DNA of 64,000 bases from Tubiluchus corallicola (lineage: Eukaryota > Priapulida > Priapulimorpha > Priapulimorphida > Tubiluchidae), in assembly GCA_030141605.1 (NCBI GenBank), contig JAQGDQ010000224.1, forward strand, positions 248,001-312,000. The letters are read 5' to 3'. This document shows positions 26,919 through 39,900 of this stretch, piece by piece (position 1 is the stretch's first letter; the number at the start of each line of letters is the position of its first letter). A program made the translations under genes and the position numbers. The notes under the pieces are model-generated. The model ran no database searches. It was not told where the DNA came from and saw only the letters and a program-made list of their open reading frames with translations.

Positions 26919-27594
26919 CTGAATTTCTAATAAGACTAGCAAGCAGTTCAGTGAATAACTTGTAAAAAAAAGATCATAACACGCAATGATTCAGCAAACG
27001 AGCCACAGAGCCGTTTGTTACCATTTCAGATACAATCAATTTGTAAGCTGTAGCTAATATAAGACACTATAGTCTTTTTTTAAGCAAACATGTACACTAA
27101 TGTAGTTTTTGAAGGTTCTTAGTAATTATTTCTCGTTAATCAGTCATTTAAAACATTGTAACTAGAACCAATTACATGTTCCAATTTCTTCGGGTTAATT
27201 AACTATATTAGCTACATAAAATTAAATTAAGTTTTATACATTGAATAGGAAAAACAGCTATGTCTTAGCTAGTTTTTTGTAGGACCTTTAATTTAAACTG
27301 TTTATTGATACGATATTTTCACTGTTTGATACACAGATTACATTAAAATAATTCAACAGTGATTACATGCTGGGTTAATTGTTTATGGTAAATACTGTGT
27401 TTATGTTTAAAGCAAGACTTGTAATATAATTAATTTGTATAATAAAAATAAAAACTATTGAACGTTTAATTGAGAAATCACTTATTTCTTAACAATGATT
27501 GACGAATCATTATCATTCACATTAAAATCTCATTCCATATCAGATACGTAATCAGTAGACATTGAATAAACAAACAGTTGTAAATTAATATAAA

Positions 27595-27825
27595 ACTTTC
27601 AATTACTTGTGGTGTATTAGAAACAGTATTAAACTAGTTTCTACCTGGTTATTATTAATTACATGTATTTGCATAGAGCTTATATTCAAGCAGAGTGCTG
27701 TAATACCTTGCACCTGTTCGTTATGTGGTACTTATATAAAAGCTGGGGCCAGTAACTGCCTGTGGTGTGTTACAAAATGTGCCCTGGACATGAATATAAA
27801 AGCATACACATTTTGATTTTGATAA
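27595..27825. mobile_element. Dispersed repeat, family E (copy 1)
   Basis: Matches 33850-34080 and 34100-34290 directly and 35300-35590 inverted (anchors: cttgtggtgtattagaaa, ggttattattaattacatgt, tgttacaaaatgtgcc, ataaaagcatacaca). It lies just downstream of the VPS9D1 stop and may serve as part of its 3' UTR. Confidence 0.75.
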
Positions 27826-27895
27826 ATCAATGTCATAAATAATGTCATATTACCTTGTTGCTGTCTGTACTATAATACTACACGGTAGAGTCAAT

Positions 27896-27980
27896 TTATG
27901 AACCAGTAGATAAAGATTCCAGATACTGTAGTGCATTCTGCAGGGAAATCAGACAATAGCCTTCTTCGCCCATTAAATAC
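27896..27980 (-). CDS. VPS9D1: VPS9D1 exon 14 (C terminus)
   Basis: tttctcacag|GTATTTAATG… to TAA 27896-27898. Encodes [20 protein letters not shown] and ESLSTGS, matching the family C terminus ([20 protein letters not shown]). Confidence 0.96.
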
Positions 27981-30900
27981 CTGTGAGAAAATCATATTTC
28001 ATCATTTTGCAATTGAATTTAAACGAATGCGGGTCATTTTTATTCTGTCTAGACCAGAGCCAGATTTAAGCCAATTAGGCAGATTCGTTCCTGAGCCCTG
28101 CGTCAAGGGGGGGGGGGGCACGCATGGTTAAGCGGAGAACGCTATGGTGAATTAATGATGCTTATGAGTGTCCAGGTTGCACGAAGTTTCTTGATACTGT
28201 GAACGCAGTGAAACTATTCAATCTGTCCTCATTTAAATTGGGTCCCGCGCCAAGAGGGGGGCACGCATGGTTGAGGAGAGGACGCTATGATGAATTAATG
28301 ATGTTATGAGTGTCCAGGTTGCTTGAAGTTTCTTGATACTGTGAACGCAGTGAAACTATTCAATCTGTCCTAGTTTAAATTGGGTCCCGCGCCAAGAGGG
28401 GGGCACGCATGGTTGAGGAGAGGACGCTATGATGAATTAATGTTATGAGTGTCCAGGTTGCATGAAGTTTCTTGATACTGTGAATGCAGTGAAACTATTC
28501 AATCTGTCCTAGTTTAAATTGGGTCCCGCGCCAAGAGGGGGGCACATATGATTGAGGAGAGGACGCTATGATGAATTAATGACGTTATGAGTGTCCAGGT
28601 TGCATGAAATAACACATCACTCTTCAGCCTTTAGGGCAGAGGGCCCCAATAATTTTCTATTTGGGCCCTGCACTTCCTAGGGCCGGGCCTGGTCTAGACA
28701 GTACTTTAATCATTCAACTGTGATTACTGACTTTAATCATTCAACTCTGATTATTGACAAGTTTTCACAAAATCTTTGCCAGCTTACAAACAAAAAACTA
28801 AACAATCGTTACACAATATTTTTGTGAGGGGTGAGCAGAGAATATTCGAGTTCAATTCGAATGAGTTTTTTGAGTTGAAATTCCATTCGAACCTAAATTG
28901 TAGATTCAAATAAGTCAGCAGCACTTCAACTAAATGTGTTGCTTGCAAACCAAAATCGTCCACGAGTCGGTTACATTATGATGCTTCAAAGTAAAATGCA
29001 CCAAAAATTTGGTCAAATGTCAATCTTTCATTTTTTATAAAAACAAATGCTAAATATATTGGACTTTTATATTCTAGCATCAAATTGTCAAGAAAATGTT
29101 TAAAAAATACCAAAAATCTAATTATATAACCCGGTACCCACTTTTCTGGCTAGAAACTAGTACTGAAATTGTAAAACTTGTATTTTCAAACTCAGATAGT
29201 AGCTTGTGAAAGCAGTCATTTTGCTTTGGGTTTTGCCAAGCCCAGATCTTCGTCAGGAAGAGCCATCTACTGCATTTCAACATAACTTCAAAGTGCTCTT
29301 GTAAAGTCTGTAGCAACCAACATTTGTGCGGTTGCTAAGTGCTTTGTAGAAATACAATGGCTGACTTTAACATTGATTTTCTCAAGATTATGTTTTTCAG
29401 TGTGCAGCCTGCACCTCAACTTCAATGTGGATTATCTCAGCTTAGAAATAACATAGAGTGATGAACTTGGTATTAAAATGATCCTCATGAAATGGAGATT
29501 CAGGATGAGTGAATAACTAGAAAAACTTAATTGCTGACTTATGGATTATTTTGCTATGCAAGTTCACATGATTTTTTCATTAAAACATTTCAAACATCAG
29601 CACAATTTAGCTGTGATTTCTGTACACAATTTTTAAACAAATTATTAGTATTTTTACTGCAGAACAAAATCAAGTACTATGCATGATCTTTGTGAGACAA
29701 CTTTTTTGCTAGAGATTTCAAAATCTTTGAAACTGAATTCGGATTAGAGTTCGAAATCCAGAAATTCAATTCGAGTTGAATTCGCTTTCTGATAGAGAAT
29801 GCTGCTCAGCCCTAATTTTTACAGTTAACTGACACACTAATGAACGTACTCATTCGCTTTCTGATAGAGAATGCTGCTCAGCCCTAATTTTTACAGTTAA
29901 CTGACACACTAATGAACGTACTCATCGTGAATGAAATCCTCTACAGCTTGTAATTCCGCAATTAACAGAGGTAACTCACTGCGCACGATTACGTAACTCA
30001 GGATGGGTACAAGATCATCTGCACCACTGTAATGGAAAATAAAACAGAAATGAATTAAATCAACGCAGTTTAGGATGGGCACAAGATCATCTGCACCACT
30101 GTAATGGAAAATAAAACAGACATGAATTAAATCAACGTAGTTTAGAATGGGCATAAGATCGTCTGCAGCACTGTAATGGAAAATAAAACAGAAATGCATT
30201 AAATCAACGTAGTTTAGAATGGGCACAAGATCACCTGCACCACTGTAATGGAAAATAAAACAGAAATGAATTAAATCAACATAGCTTAGGACTGGCACAA
30301 GATCTTCTGCAACACTGTAATGGAAAATAAAACAGAAATGAATTAAATCAACATAGCTTAGGATGGGCACAAGATCGTCTGCACCACTGTAATGAAAAAT
30401 AAAACAGACATGAATTAAATCAACGTAGTTTAGAATGCGCACAAGATCGTCTGCACCACTGTAATGGAAAATAAAACAGACATGAATTAAATCAACGTAG
30501 TTTAGAATGGGCACAAGATCGTCTGCACCACTGTAATGGAAAATAAAACAGACATGAATTAAATCAACGTAGTTCAGGATGGGCACAGGCTTATCGGCAC
30601 CAGAGTAATGAGAAATAAAATAGAAAAGAATTAAATCAACATAGCTTAGGATGGGCACAAGATCGTCTGCACCACTGTAATGAAAAATAAAACAGACATG
30701 AATTAAATCAACGCAGTTTAGGATGGGCACAAGATCGTCTGCACCACTGTAATGGAAAATAAAACAGACATGAATTAAATCAACGTAGTTTAGAATGGGC
30801 ACAAGATCGTCTGCACCACTGTAATGGAAAATAAAACAGACATGAATTAAATCAACGTAGTTCAGGATGGGCACAGGCTTATCGGCACCAGAGTAATGAG

Positions 30901-33900
30901 AAATAAAATAGAAAAGAATTAAATCAACATAGCTTAGGATGGGCACAAGATCGTCTGCACCACTGTAATGAAAAATAAAACAGACATGAATTAAATCAAC
31001 GCAGTTTAGGATGGGCACAAGATCGTCTGCACCACTGTAATGGAAAATAAAACAGACATGAATTAAATCAACGTAGTTTAGAATGGGCACAAGATCGTCT
31101 GCACCACTGTAATGGAAAATAAAACAGACATGAATTAAATCAACGTAGTTCAGGATGGGCACAGGCTTATCGGCACCAGAGTAATGAGAAATAAAATAGA
31201 AAAGAATTAAATCAACATAGCTTAGGATGGGCACAAGATCGTCTGCACCACTGTAATGGAAAATAAAACAGACACGCATTGCTGTAAGAAACACGCTACG
31301 AATGGTACAAAAAGTTAGATACACGATGTTTACACTTCATTTGAACTACCTGAACAGCTGAAATTTTTTGGCAATTTTTAACATCTAAGAGGAAAAAAGG
31401 TAAGCTGGATAAATACTACTAAAACCTTGAGAAAATGCTTACAAAATTTTCGGCTATGAAACTTATATTATATACATACACATATATATATATATATATA
31501 TAATTTTTATTTGCCATTAAAATACATTGATAATCACTGATAAAAACTTTACAAAGATGATCAATCAGTGTTAGTTAATAAAAACTTGCACTGCTGAAGG
31601 CGAATGCATCAGTGCAATCTAAACTACTGTGCAGTAATGGAAAGTAACGACGAATAAAATCAAACATATTTACAACTATGCACAAAAAAATGAAAAAATT
31701 ATGATTTAATTAATACCACCGTGGATGTATAAATTCTGAATTAGTGTGTATGTTGTCATGCTGGTGTGATGGTATTTCATATCTGGTTAATATTAGTGAT
31801 TTTAATTTTGTTTTAAATGCTGATAGGGACTTGATTTGTTTAACCTGTTAATAATGATTTTCAACGAAAACGAAACTGAACCAAAAGTGCAATTATCGGC
31901 AAACGGAAACCAAATTTTCGTATTCGTAACATCCCTGCTGACGCCAAAAACAATGATGAAAAATGACGTGTAAAAACACGCAAGACAAAAACAATGTAAA
32001 ACTGAACTTGCCAAAAACAATGATGAAAAATGACATGTAAAAACACGCAAGACAAAAACAATGTAAAACTGAACTTGCCAAAAACAATGATGAAAAATGA
32101 CGTGTAAAAACACGCAAGACAAAAACAATGTAAAACTGAACTTGGCAAAAACAATGATGAAAAATGACGTGTAAAAACACGCAAGACAAAAACAATGTAA
32201 AACTGAACTTGGCAAAAACACTGATGAAAAATGACGTGTAAAAACACGCAAGACAAAAACAATGTAAAACTGAACTTGGCAAAAACAATGATGAAAAATG
32301 ACGTGTAAAAACACGCAAGACAAAAACAATGTAAAACTGAACTTGCCAAAAACAATGATGAAAAATGACGTGTAAAAACAAGCAAGACAAAAACAATGTA
32401 AAACTGAACTTGCCAAAAACACTGATGAAAAATGACGTGTAAAAACATGCAAGACGAAAACAATGTAAAACTGAACTTGTGTTATTAGTAAAACTTACAT
32501 TGAATTCCCCTGATGCTGTTGTCCTTTTGCACTAAAGTACTCATCAACATTCATGCATATAATCTTGCATACTTGTACTGTGAGATACAAAGAAACAAAT
32601 ACAATAGTTTAAAAGTTGTTAATTATGTTATAAAGACAGACAGAATGCCCATCACGACTGTCTGTCCATCTGTGCATTGCCTGCCTTCGTTTGCAGTGGT
32701 CACAATGGCTTTTTAATTTATATAGTTTGGCATTTTAACAAAACCAAATTTAGAATATTCACTTGAATTTAAAAGAAAACAAGACCCAATCTTAAACTGT
32801 AAGTCAAAATAATCTACTCCTTAAAATATTGAAAGGAAACGTACTATTTTTTCAAGAATGACTTACGTGAAAGAATTATTGCCACACAAACACAATTTCG
32901 CATTCGTGCCACTAGTTCTTCGCTGTTACATGCATTTCGCCATTCGCTAGTTAGATGGGCACTAGCACCTGAATTTTGGAAATGCATTGCACAAAAAACA
33001 AGCGATGTACCTCTCAATTTAGATGTGTTTTGTCGACTCCCAGTTTAGAGGTGTCTTGTTCACTCTCAATCTAGAGGTGTTAGTTTGTGACGTAGTGCAC
33101 AGCTTCGACAGCTCTTGCATAAGCACAGCAGTAAATTATAAACTTGAATTTTTATCTTAAAACTTGTCTAGTTTTAGTTTAACACAATGAATCTCTTACA
33201 GTAGCAGTGTACTTCAATTTTCGTTTTCACAAACACGTGCAACACAATATTTTTACTGTTGAGATTTATGTTAGTTTGTGATGTCATCAATAATTGGGCT
33301 CGCTCCCCGTTATCATTTAATTAACAGAAACGCTTTTGCAGTATTAATCGTGTTAAAATTATACTTTATATCAGACTTGAAAATGGGGGGGGGGGTGTAT
33401 GAAAAATCATCCTGTCCTCTTTTAATTACCACAGGTGAAAAGTTCACTAATAGACAAAGATTTGTTGTCAGAATTTTAGAAATACTTACCAATGATTTCT
33501 AATTTGCTGAGAGGACAAATACAATTGATAAGCTTTCTCAGTTCAAAGATGGCAGCACTGTACGGTATCTCCTCACTATCTAATAAACTCAACTTCTTCT
33601 TCACGGTTAGGTGATAAGGCAATGCACCTTGGTACAGCGTCATGGTTTTTGCCAAATTTATTTCCCTCGATTTGTAGACCAACCTGTGCAAGAAAATAGT
33701 TAGTAACTTTTATTTCAACTCAAAAGATTTAGTGTCTACTCACTAATAGCTACTGCAGTTATTTGCAGGAGCGTATCAAGACTCCCTAGGCTGATACTTC
33801 TGTCCTGCCAATCTTTATTGCAAATTTATGGTTGCTTATATAATAAGCAATTTAAACAATTACTTGTGGTGTATTAGAAATATTATTAAACTAGTTTCTA

Positions 33901-36900
33901 TGTGGTTATTATTAATTACATGTATTTGCACAGCGCTTACATTCAAGCAAGCTGCGAAGCTTGTTGTGTAATACCTTAGACCTGTTCATTATGTGGTACT
34001 TATAGAAAAGCTGGATGCAGTAACTGCTTGTGGTGTGTTACAAAATGTGCCCTTTACATGAATATAAAAGTATACACATCTCTATTGTGAATTTATATGG
34101 TTATTTATATAATAAGCAAATTAAACAATTACTTGTGGTGCATTAGAAATATTATTAAACTAGTTTCTACGTGGTTATTATTAATTACATGTATTTGCAT
34201 AGCACTTATATTCAAGCAGGCTGCGATGCCTATTGTGAATTTATGGTTGTTTGCTATAGTAATTTCACATGACTGCAAATAATGCAATTACAAGTTTCAC
34301 TGTTGTGCCTGATTAACTTGCTGGCTATTGAGAAATTCACTTTTCACACAATATTCATTAATTTTATTACAATGAGAATCTGCGGGTAAAAACAACCAGC
34401 GGATCTATTATTAAGAGGGGTTCTTATTGTAACGATCAATGCACCAATGCTGGTTAAATCATGTAAATTAAACATTTTATTCATAATTCTACTATTAATT
34501 TCTTTCTCTTTGTTTGAAACATCTATCTTTCTTACCAATGTCTGGCTAGACTTGCTAGCGATCTCTCCTCTGCCAAGCTCTGCATGGAGCGACCTTGAGA
34601 CAATTTCATGTAGTATTGATGTGGTTGCTATAGCAACAGGTTAGAGACAAAATTACTTGGCATAAAGTTTAAACGCCGCTGTCACTTGATGCAAACGGCT
34701 AGAATTTAGTACATGGTCAGTCGGGAAGCAAAAACATTATAATAATTGCACTGTTTACGTTACTAATACATTTTTAGAACAAAATAAAGCAATATGTACC
34801 ATTTTAATGCTTCAAATTTGCGAAAAAAAAGTTGTTGATAAAATAAAAATGGCCGTGAGCAAGGTAAAAAATTCGTCGTTAAACGAAACTGTGCGTCATT
34901 AAGTGAGGAAAAGGTGTCAACTAATAGTACTACTTTCACATCGTGAGCAAGGTAAAAAATTCGTCGTTAAACGAAACTGTGCGTCATTAAGTGAGGAAAA
35001 GGTGTCAACTAATAGTACTACTTTCACATCGTGAGCAAGGTAAAAAATTCGTCGTTAAACGAAACTGTGCGTCATTAAGTGAGGAAAAGATGTCAACTAA
35101 TAGTAGTACTTTCACATTTTTGCTTCAAGATCATTTTTGGGTTTTGTGCGTTTTCTGTAAATTTAAGTAAATGAAGTATTTTCATGGTGTACCGGCTGAT
35201 TTTCCTGAAGCAGTTATTTTATTTAACTATTGAACTAAACTAAATGATTAAGTTGAACATTTTACAAATAATCAGGTGAGTATTAACCAAATAGGCTAAT
35301 CAAAATCAAAATGTGTATACTTTTATATTCATGTAAAGAGCACATTTTGTAACACACCACAGGCAGTTACTGACCGCAGCTCTTATATAAGTACCAGATA
35401 ACGAACAGGTGTAAGGTATTACACAACAAGCATCGCAGCCTGCTTGAATATAAGTGCTATGCAAATACATGTAATTAATAATAACCATGTAAAAACTAGT
35501 TTAATACTGTTTCTAATACACCACAAGTAATTGTTGACTTTGCTTATTATATAAACAGCCATAAATTCACAATAGAGATGTGTATACTTTATACTCCCTC
35601 TCCCTCTCTCTCTTGCCGCACGCGCGCCGTTTGCCAGTATTGACAAGTATTAAGGACTGGTCTTGAGAATAAAGCAGTTTTTCTTTCAATTGTTCTTTTC
35701 TTTAACAACTGTATAACTCCATATTTTCTCTTCGACCGGCATTCTAGCAGTTCAAAAATTTTCAGGGCGCCCCGAGGGGGCCTTACACGCCCGACTTCCC
35801 CGGGCCTCGCTTAGACTGAAATAGGCCCTGATAATCGTAAATAAAAATGTGCAACGCCGCACACTTGACAAATACAATTATCCGAGATCTCTGTCTAAAT
35901 TAAAACACGAACCTGATTACCTGAACAACGGTAACAAATACGGCCACAGTCTCTCCAGAAAAGGTTGTTCTATTGAAGCGTGTACTTGATCGCGACCAAT
36001 CGGTGTATCTAACTGCTCATACGCTAAAATAAACAATTCATACAAGCGATCCATGTAGAGTCGAACGTCATTAATGATATTCTTTGAATGTCGCATCAAA
36101 GCTTCTTCTTCCAGGGAGCAGAGACCGTGACGCGTATCCTGGAAACGAAAATAAATGTAATTCGCACCAGCAAAGCTTGATCCTTCTACAGTAAGTCCTC
36201 GCTTAACGACGCTAATGCGTTCCAGCAAAACACGGCGTTAAGTGAAACGTCGTTAAACGAAACTGTGCGTCATTAAGTGAGGAAAAGGTGTCAACTGTTC
36301 AGAGTGGTTAAGCGTCCCGGGACTTCACTGTATGTATAATAAAAATAATTAACAGTTCAAACTAATTTTAATGTTAATAATTAAATTAACAGTAGCTAAG
36401 TACACAGAAGAAAGCTATTATAACAGCTAATGTCCATAAATGTCTGTACTTTCCGTTCATAAGTTTTTTTGTATATTTGTTAGCCTACAATACTTACTTT
36501 TTAAAAATTATTCAAAATTTTTTTAAAATTTTCTTAATTTTTTTTGATACATTTGCTAAGTTTAAGTGATACGTTTAGGTAAAAACACAACATACTGAGT
36601 GACTTGTTCTTTCCTTTAAATTTCGTACCTTGACCTCCTCACTGCTGGGTGATTCCTCAGCTGCCGTATCACCTGTAAGTTGCCTGACTAGCCTACTGCC
36701 TTTCTCTAAAGCCTTTTCCGCATCATCTATAGATGAAGCTACCGCATCTGCAAGATCACTACCGTCATCACCGGTCCCAGCATCACCAGGCACATGCAAA
36801 TGATCACCAGACTCTAGTAGCTCCGTGTTTTGATTGGTAGGTGGACTGGAATCATCGTCAGTGAGCCGTCGATCGTCATGAACATCGTCGTCACCGTCGT

Positions 36901-39900
36901 CATCATCATCATCATCGTCATCGTCGCTGGATGAGTTATGTCGATGAAGTGCGCTCCCTGGTTCTATGCCACAAAACGGCACCCGAACGTAAAAGCATTC
37001 ATTCAATCTGTCCACAACTAACGGTTTTAATTTGTCGTATATGACATACTGGTATTTCCTAAGAAGCTGGCACAGTGGATGGCCATCCGTACTGTAACGT
37101 AAAAAATTCCTTATTACATGTGTAACTGCACTAGCCGTACGTTGGGATTGAGGTGGGTTGCTACATTGCTACTTGAGGTGGGATTGAGGTGGGTTGCTAC
37201 GCCTTCAAGGGGTGAAAAACTATTTTAACGCAGAAACACAGTGAAGATCTGTAATCAGATTACCCAAACGTCTTTACGGCTACAGAACAGGTGAAGACAT
37301 ATGATGGCATTCGCAAACATAGCTCCGTACAAACGTCCCGTAATTACTAACATATTCCCTGTATTTACTACATAAATTCACTGTATAACTAATGTATTCA
37401 CCGTATTTACTACACAAATTCATCATATTACTAAAGTATTCAATGTATTTGCTGCATAAATTCACTGTATTACTAACGTATTCACCGTATTTACTACACA
37501 AATTCATCATATTACTAAAGTATTCAATGTATTTGCTGCATAAATTCACTGTATTACTAACGTATTCACCTTATTTACTACATAAATTCACTATATTACT
37601 AATGTATTCACTGTATTACTAACCTATTCACCGTATTTACTACATAAATTCACTATATTACTAATGTATTCACCTTATTTACTACATAAATTCACTATAT
37701 TACTAATGTATTCAACGTATTTACTACATAAATTCACTATATTACTAATGTATTCAACGTATTTACTACATAAATTCACTATATTACTAATGTATTCAAC
37801 GTATTTACTACATAAATTCACTATATTACTAATGTATTCACCTTATTTACTACATAAATTCACTATATTGCTAATGTATTCAACGTATTTACTACATAAA
37901 TTCACTATATTACTAATGTATTCACCTTATTTACTACATAAATTCACTATATTACTAATGTATTCACCTTATTTACTACATAAATTCACTATATTACTAA
38001 TGTATTCACCGTATTTACTACATAAATTCACTATATTACTAATGTATTCACCGTATTTACTACATAAATTCACTATATTACTAATGTATTCACCGTATTT
38101 ACTACATAAATTACTATATTACTAATGTATTCACCGTATTTACTACATAAATTCACTATATTACTAATGTATTCAACTTATTTACTACATAAATTCACTA
38201 TATTACTAATGTATTCACCGTATTTACTACATATTCACTATATTACTAATGTATTCACCGTATTTACTACATAAATTCACTATATTACTAATGTATTCAC
38301 CTTATTTACTACATAAATTCACTATATTACTAATGTATTCACCGTATTTACTACATAAATTCACTATATTACTAATGTATTCACCTTATTTACTACATAA
38401 ATTCACTATATTACTAATGTATTCACCCAAACGTGAAATTGTGTGTGTGGTAATAATTCTTTCACGCAAGTCATTTTTGAAAAAATAGTTTGTTTTCTTT
38501 CAATATTTCAAAGTGTAAATTGTTTTGACCTGCAGTTTAAGATTGGGTTCAATTTTGTTTTAAATAGCATCTTGACTTCTTTTACTGTCATGACTGGACA
38601 TTGTACTTCTTTTACTGTCATGACTGTACAATGTACTTCTTTTACTGCCATGACTGTACAATGTACTTCTTTTACTGCCATGACTGTTCATTGTACTTCT
38701 TTTACTGTCATGACTGTACATTGTACTTCTTTTACTGTCATGACTGGACATTGTACTTCTTTTACTGTCATGACTGTACATTGTACTTCTTTTACTGTCA
38801 TGACTGTACAATGTACTTCTTTTACTGCCATGACTGTTCATTGTACTTCTTTTACTGTCATGACTGTACATTGTACTTCTTTTACTGTCATGACTGTACA
38901 TTGTACTTCTTTTACTGCCATGACTGTTCATTGTACTTCTTTTACTGTCATGACTGTACATTGTACTTCTTTTACTGTCATGACTGTACATTGTACTTCT
39001 TTTACTGTCATGACTGTACATTGTACTTCTTTTACTGTCATGACTGTACATTGTACTTCTTTTACTGTCATGACTGTACATTGTACTTCTTTTACTGTCA
39101 TGACTGTACATTGTACTTCTTTTACTGTCATGACTGTACATTGTACTTCTTTTACTGTCATGACTGTACATTGTACTTCTTTTACTGTCATGACTGTACA
39201 TTGTACTTCTTTTACTGTCATGACTGTACATTGTACTTCTTTTACTGTCATGACTGTACATTGTACTTCTTTTACTGTCATGACTGTACATTGTACTTCT
39301 TTTACTGTCATGACTGGACATTGTACTTCTTTTACTGCCATGACTGTATATTGTACTTCTTTTACTGTCGTGACTGTACATTGTACTTCTTTTACTGTTA
39401 TGACTGTACATTGTACTTCTTTTACTGTCATGACTGGACATTGTACTTCTTTTACTGTCATGACTGGACATTGTACTTCTTTTACTGTCATGACTGTACA
39501 TTGTACTTCTTTTACTGTCATGACTGTACATTGTACTTCTTTTACTGTTATGACTGTACATTGTACTTCTTTTACTGTCATGACTGGACATTGTACTTCT
39601 TTTACTGTCATGACTGTACATTGTACTTCTTTTACTGTCATGACTGTACATTGTACTTCTTTTACTGTCGTGACTGTACATTGTACTTCTTTTACTGTCG
39701 TGACTGTACATAGTACTTCTTTTACTGTCATGACTGTACATTGTACTTCTTTTACTGTCATGACTGGACATTGTACTTCTTTTACTGTCATGACTGTACA
39801 TTGTACTTCTTTTACTGTCGTGACTGTACATTGTACTTCTTTTACTGTCATGACTGTACATTGTACTTCTTTTACTGTCGTGACTGTACATTGTACTTCT

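Larger units (their letters stand above)
24811..27594. other. Intergenic spacer between the convergent genes
   Basis: AT-rich. Apart from the 135-bp duplication and the small MITE listed separately, I see no gene. 25000-25700, 26000-26700 and 26930-27590 contain nothing I can support. Confidence 0.5.

Noticed and set aside
29909-31324. A 471-residue minus-strand open frame of GADDLVPIL repeats as a separate repeat-protein gene
   Set aside because: Its last unit is VPS9D1 exon 13 with correct splice phases to exons 12 and 14. The rest is a repeat of the intron-exon junction, including the pyrimidine tract, so it is an array of potential exon extensions and not an independent gene.
31861-32463. 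Open frames of ~200 codons in three minus-strand frames
   Set aside because: They are an artefact of a stop-free 67-bp minisatellite, whose length rotates the frame at each unit.
35590-35840. Solo LTR in VPS9D1 intron 10
   Set aside because: An AATAAAG and GC-rich end hint at one, but no TG…CA ends or target duplication could be found.
36575-37015. The Asp-rich frame as a stand-alone acidic protein
   Set aside because: It is part of VPS9D1 exon 9; the acceptor at 37091 and donor at 36629 join it in phase to exons 8 and 10.
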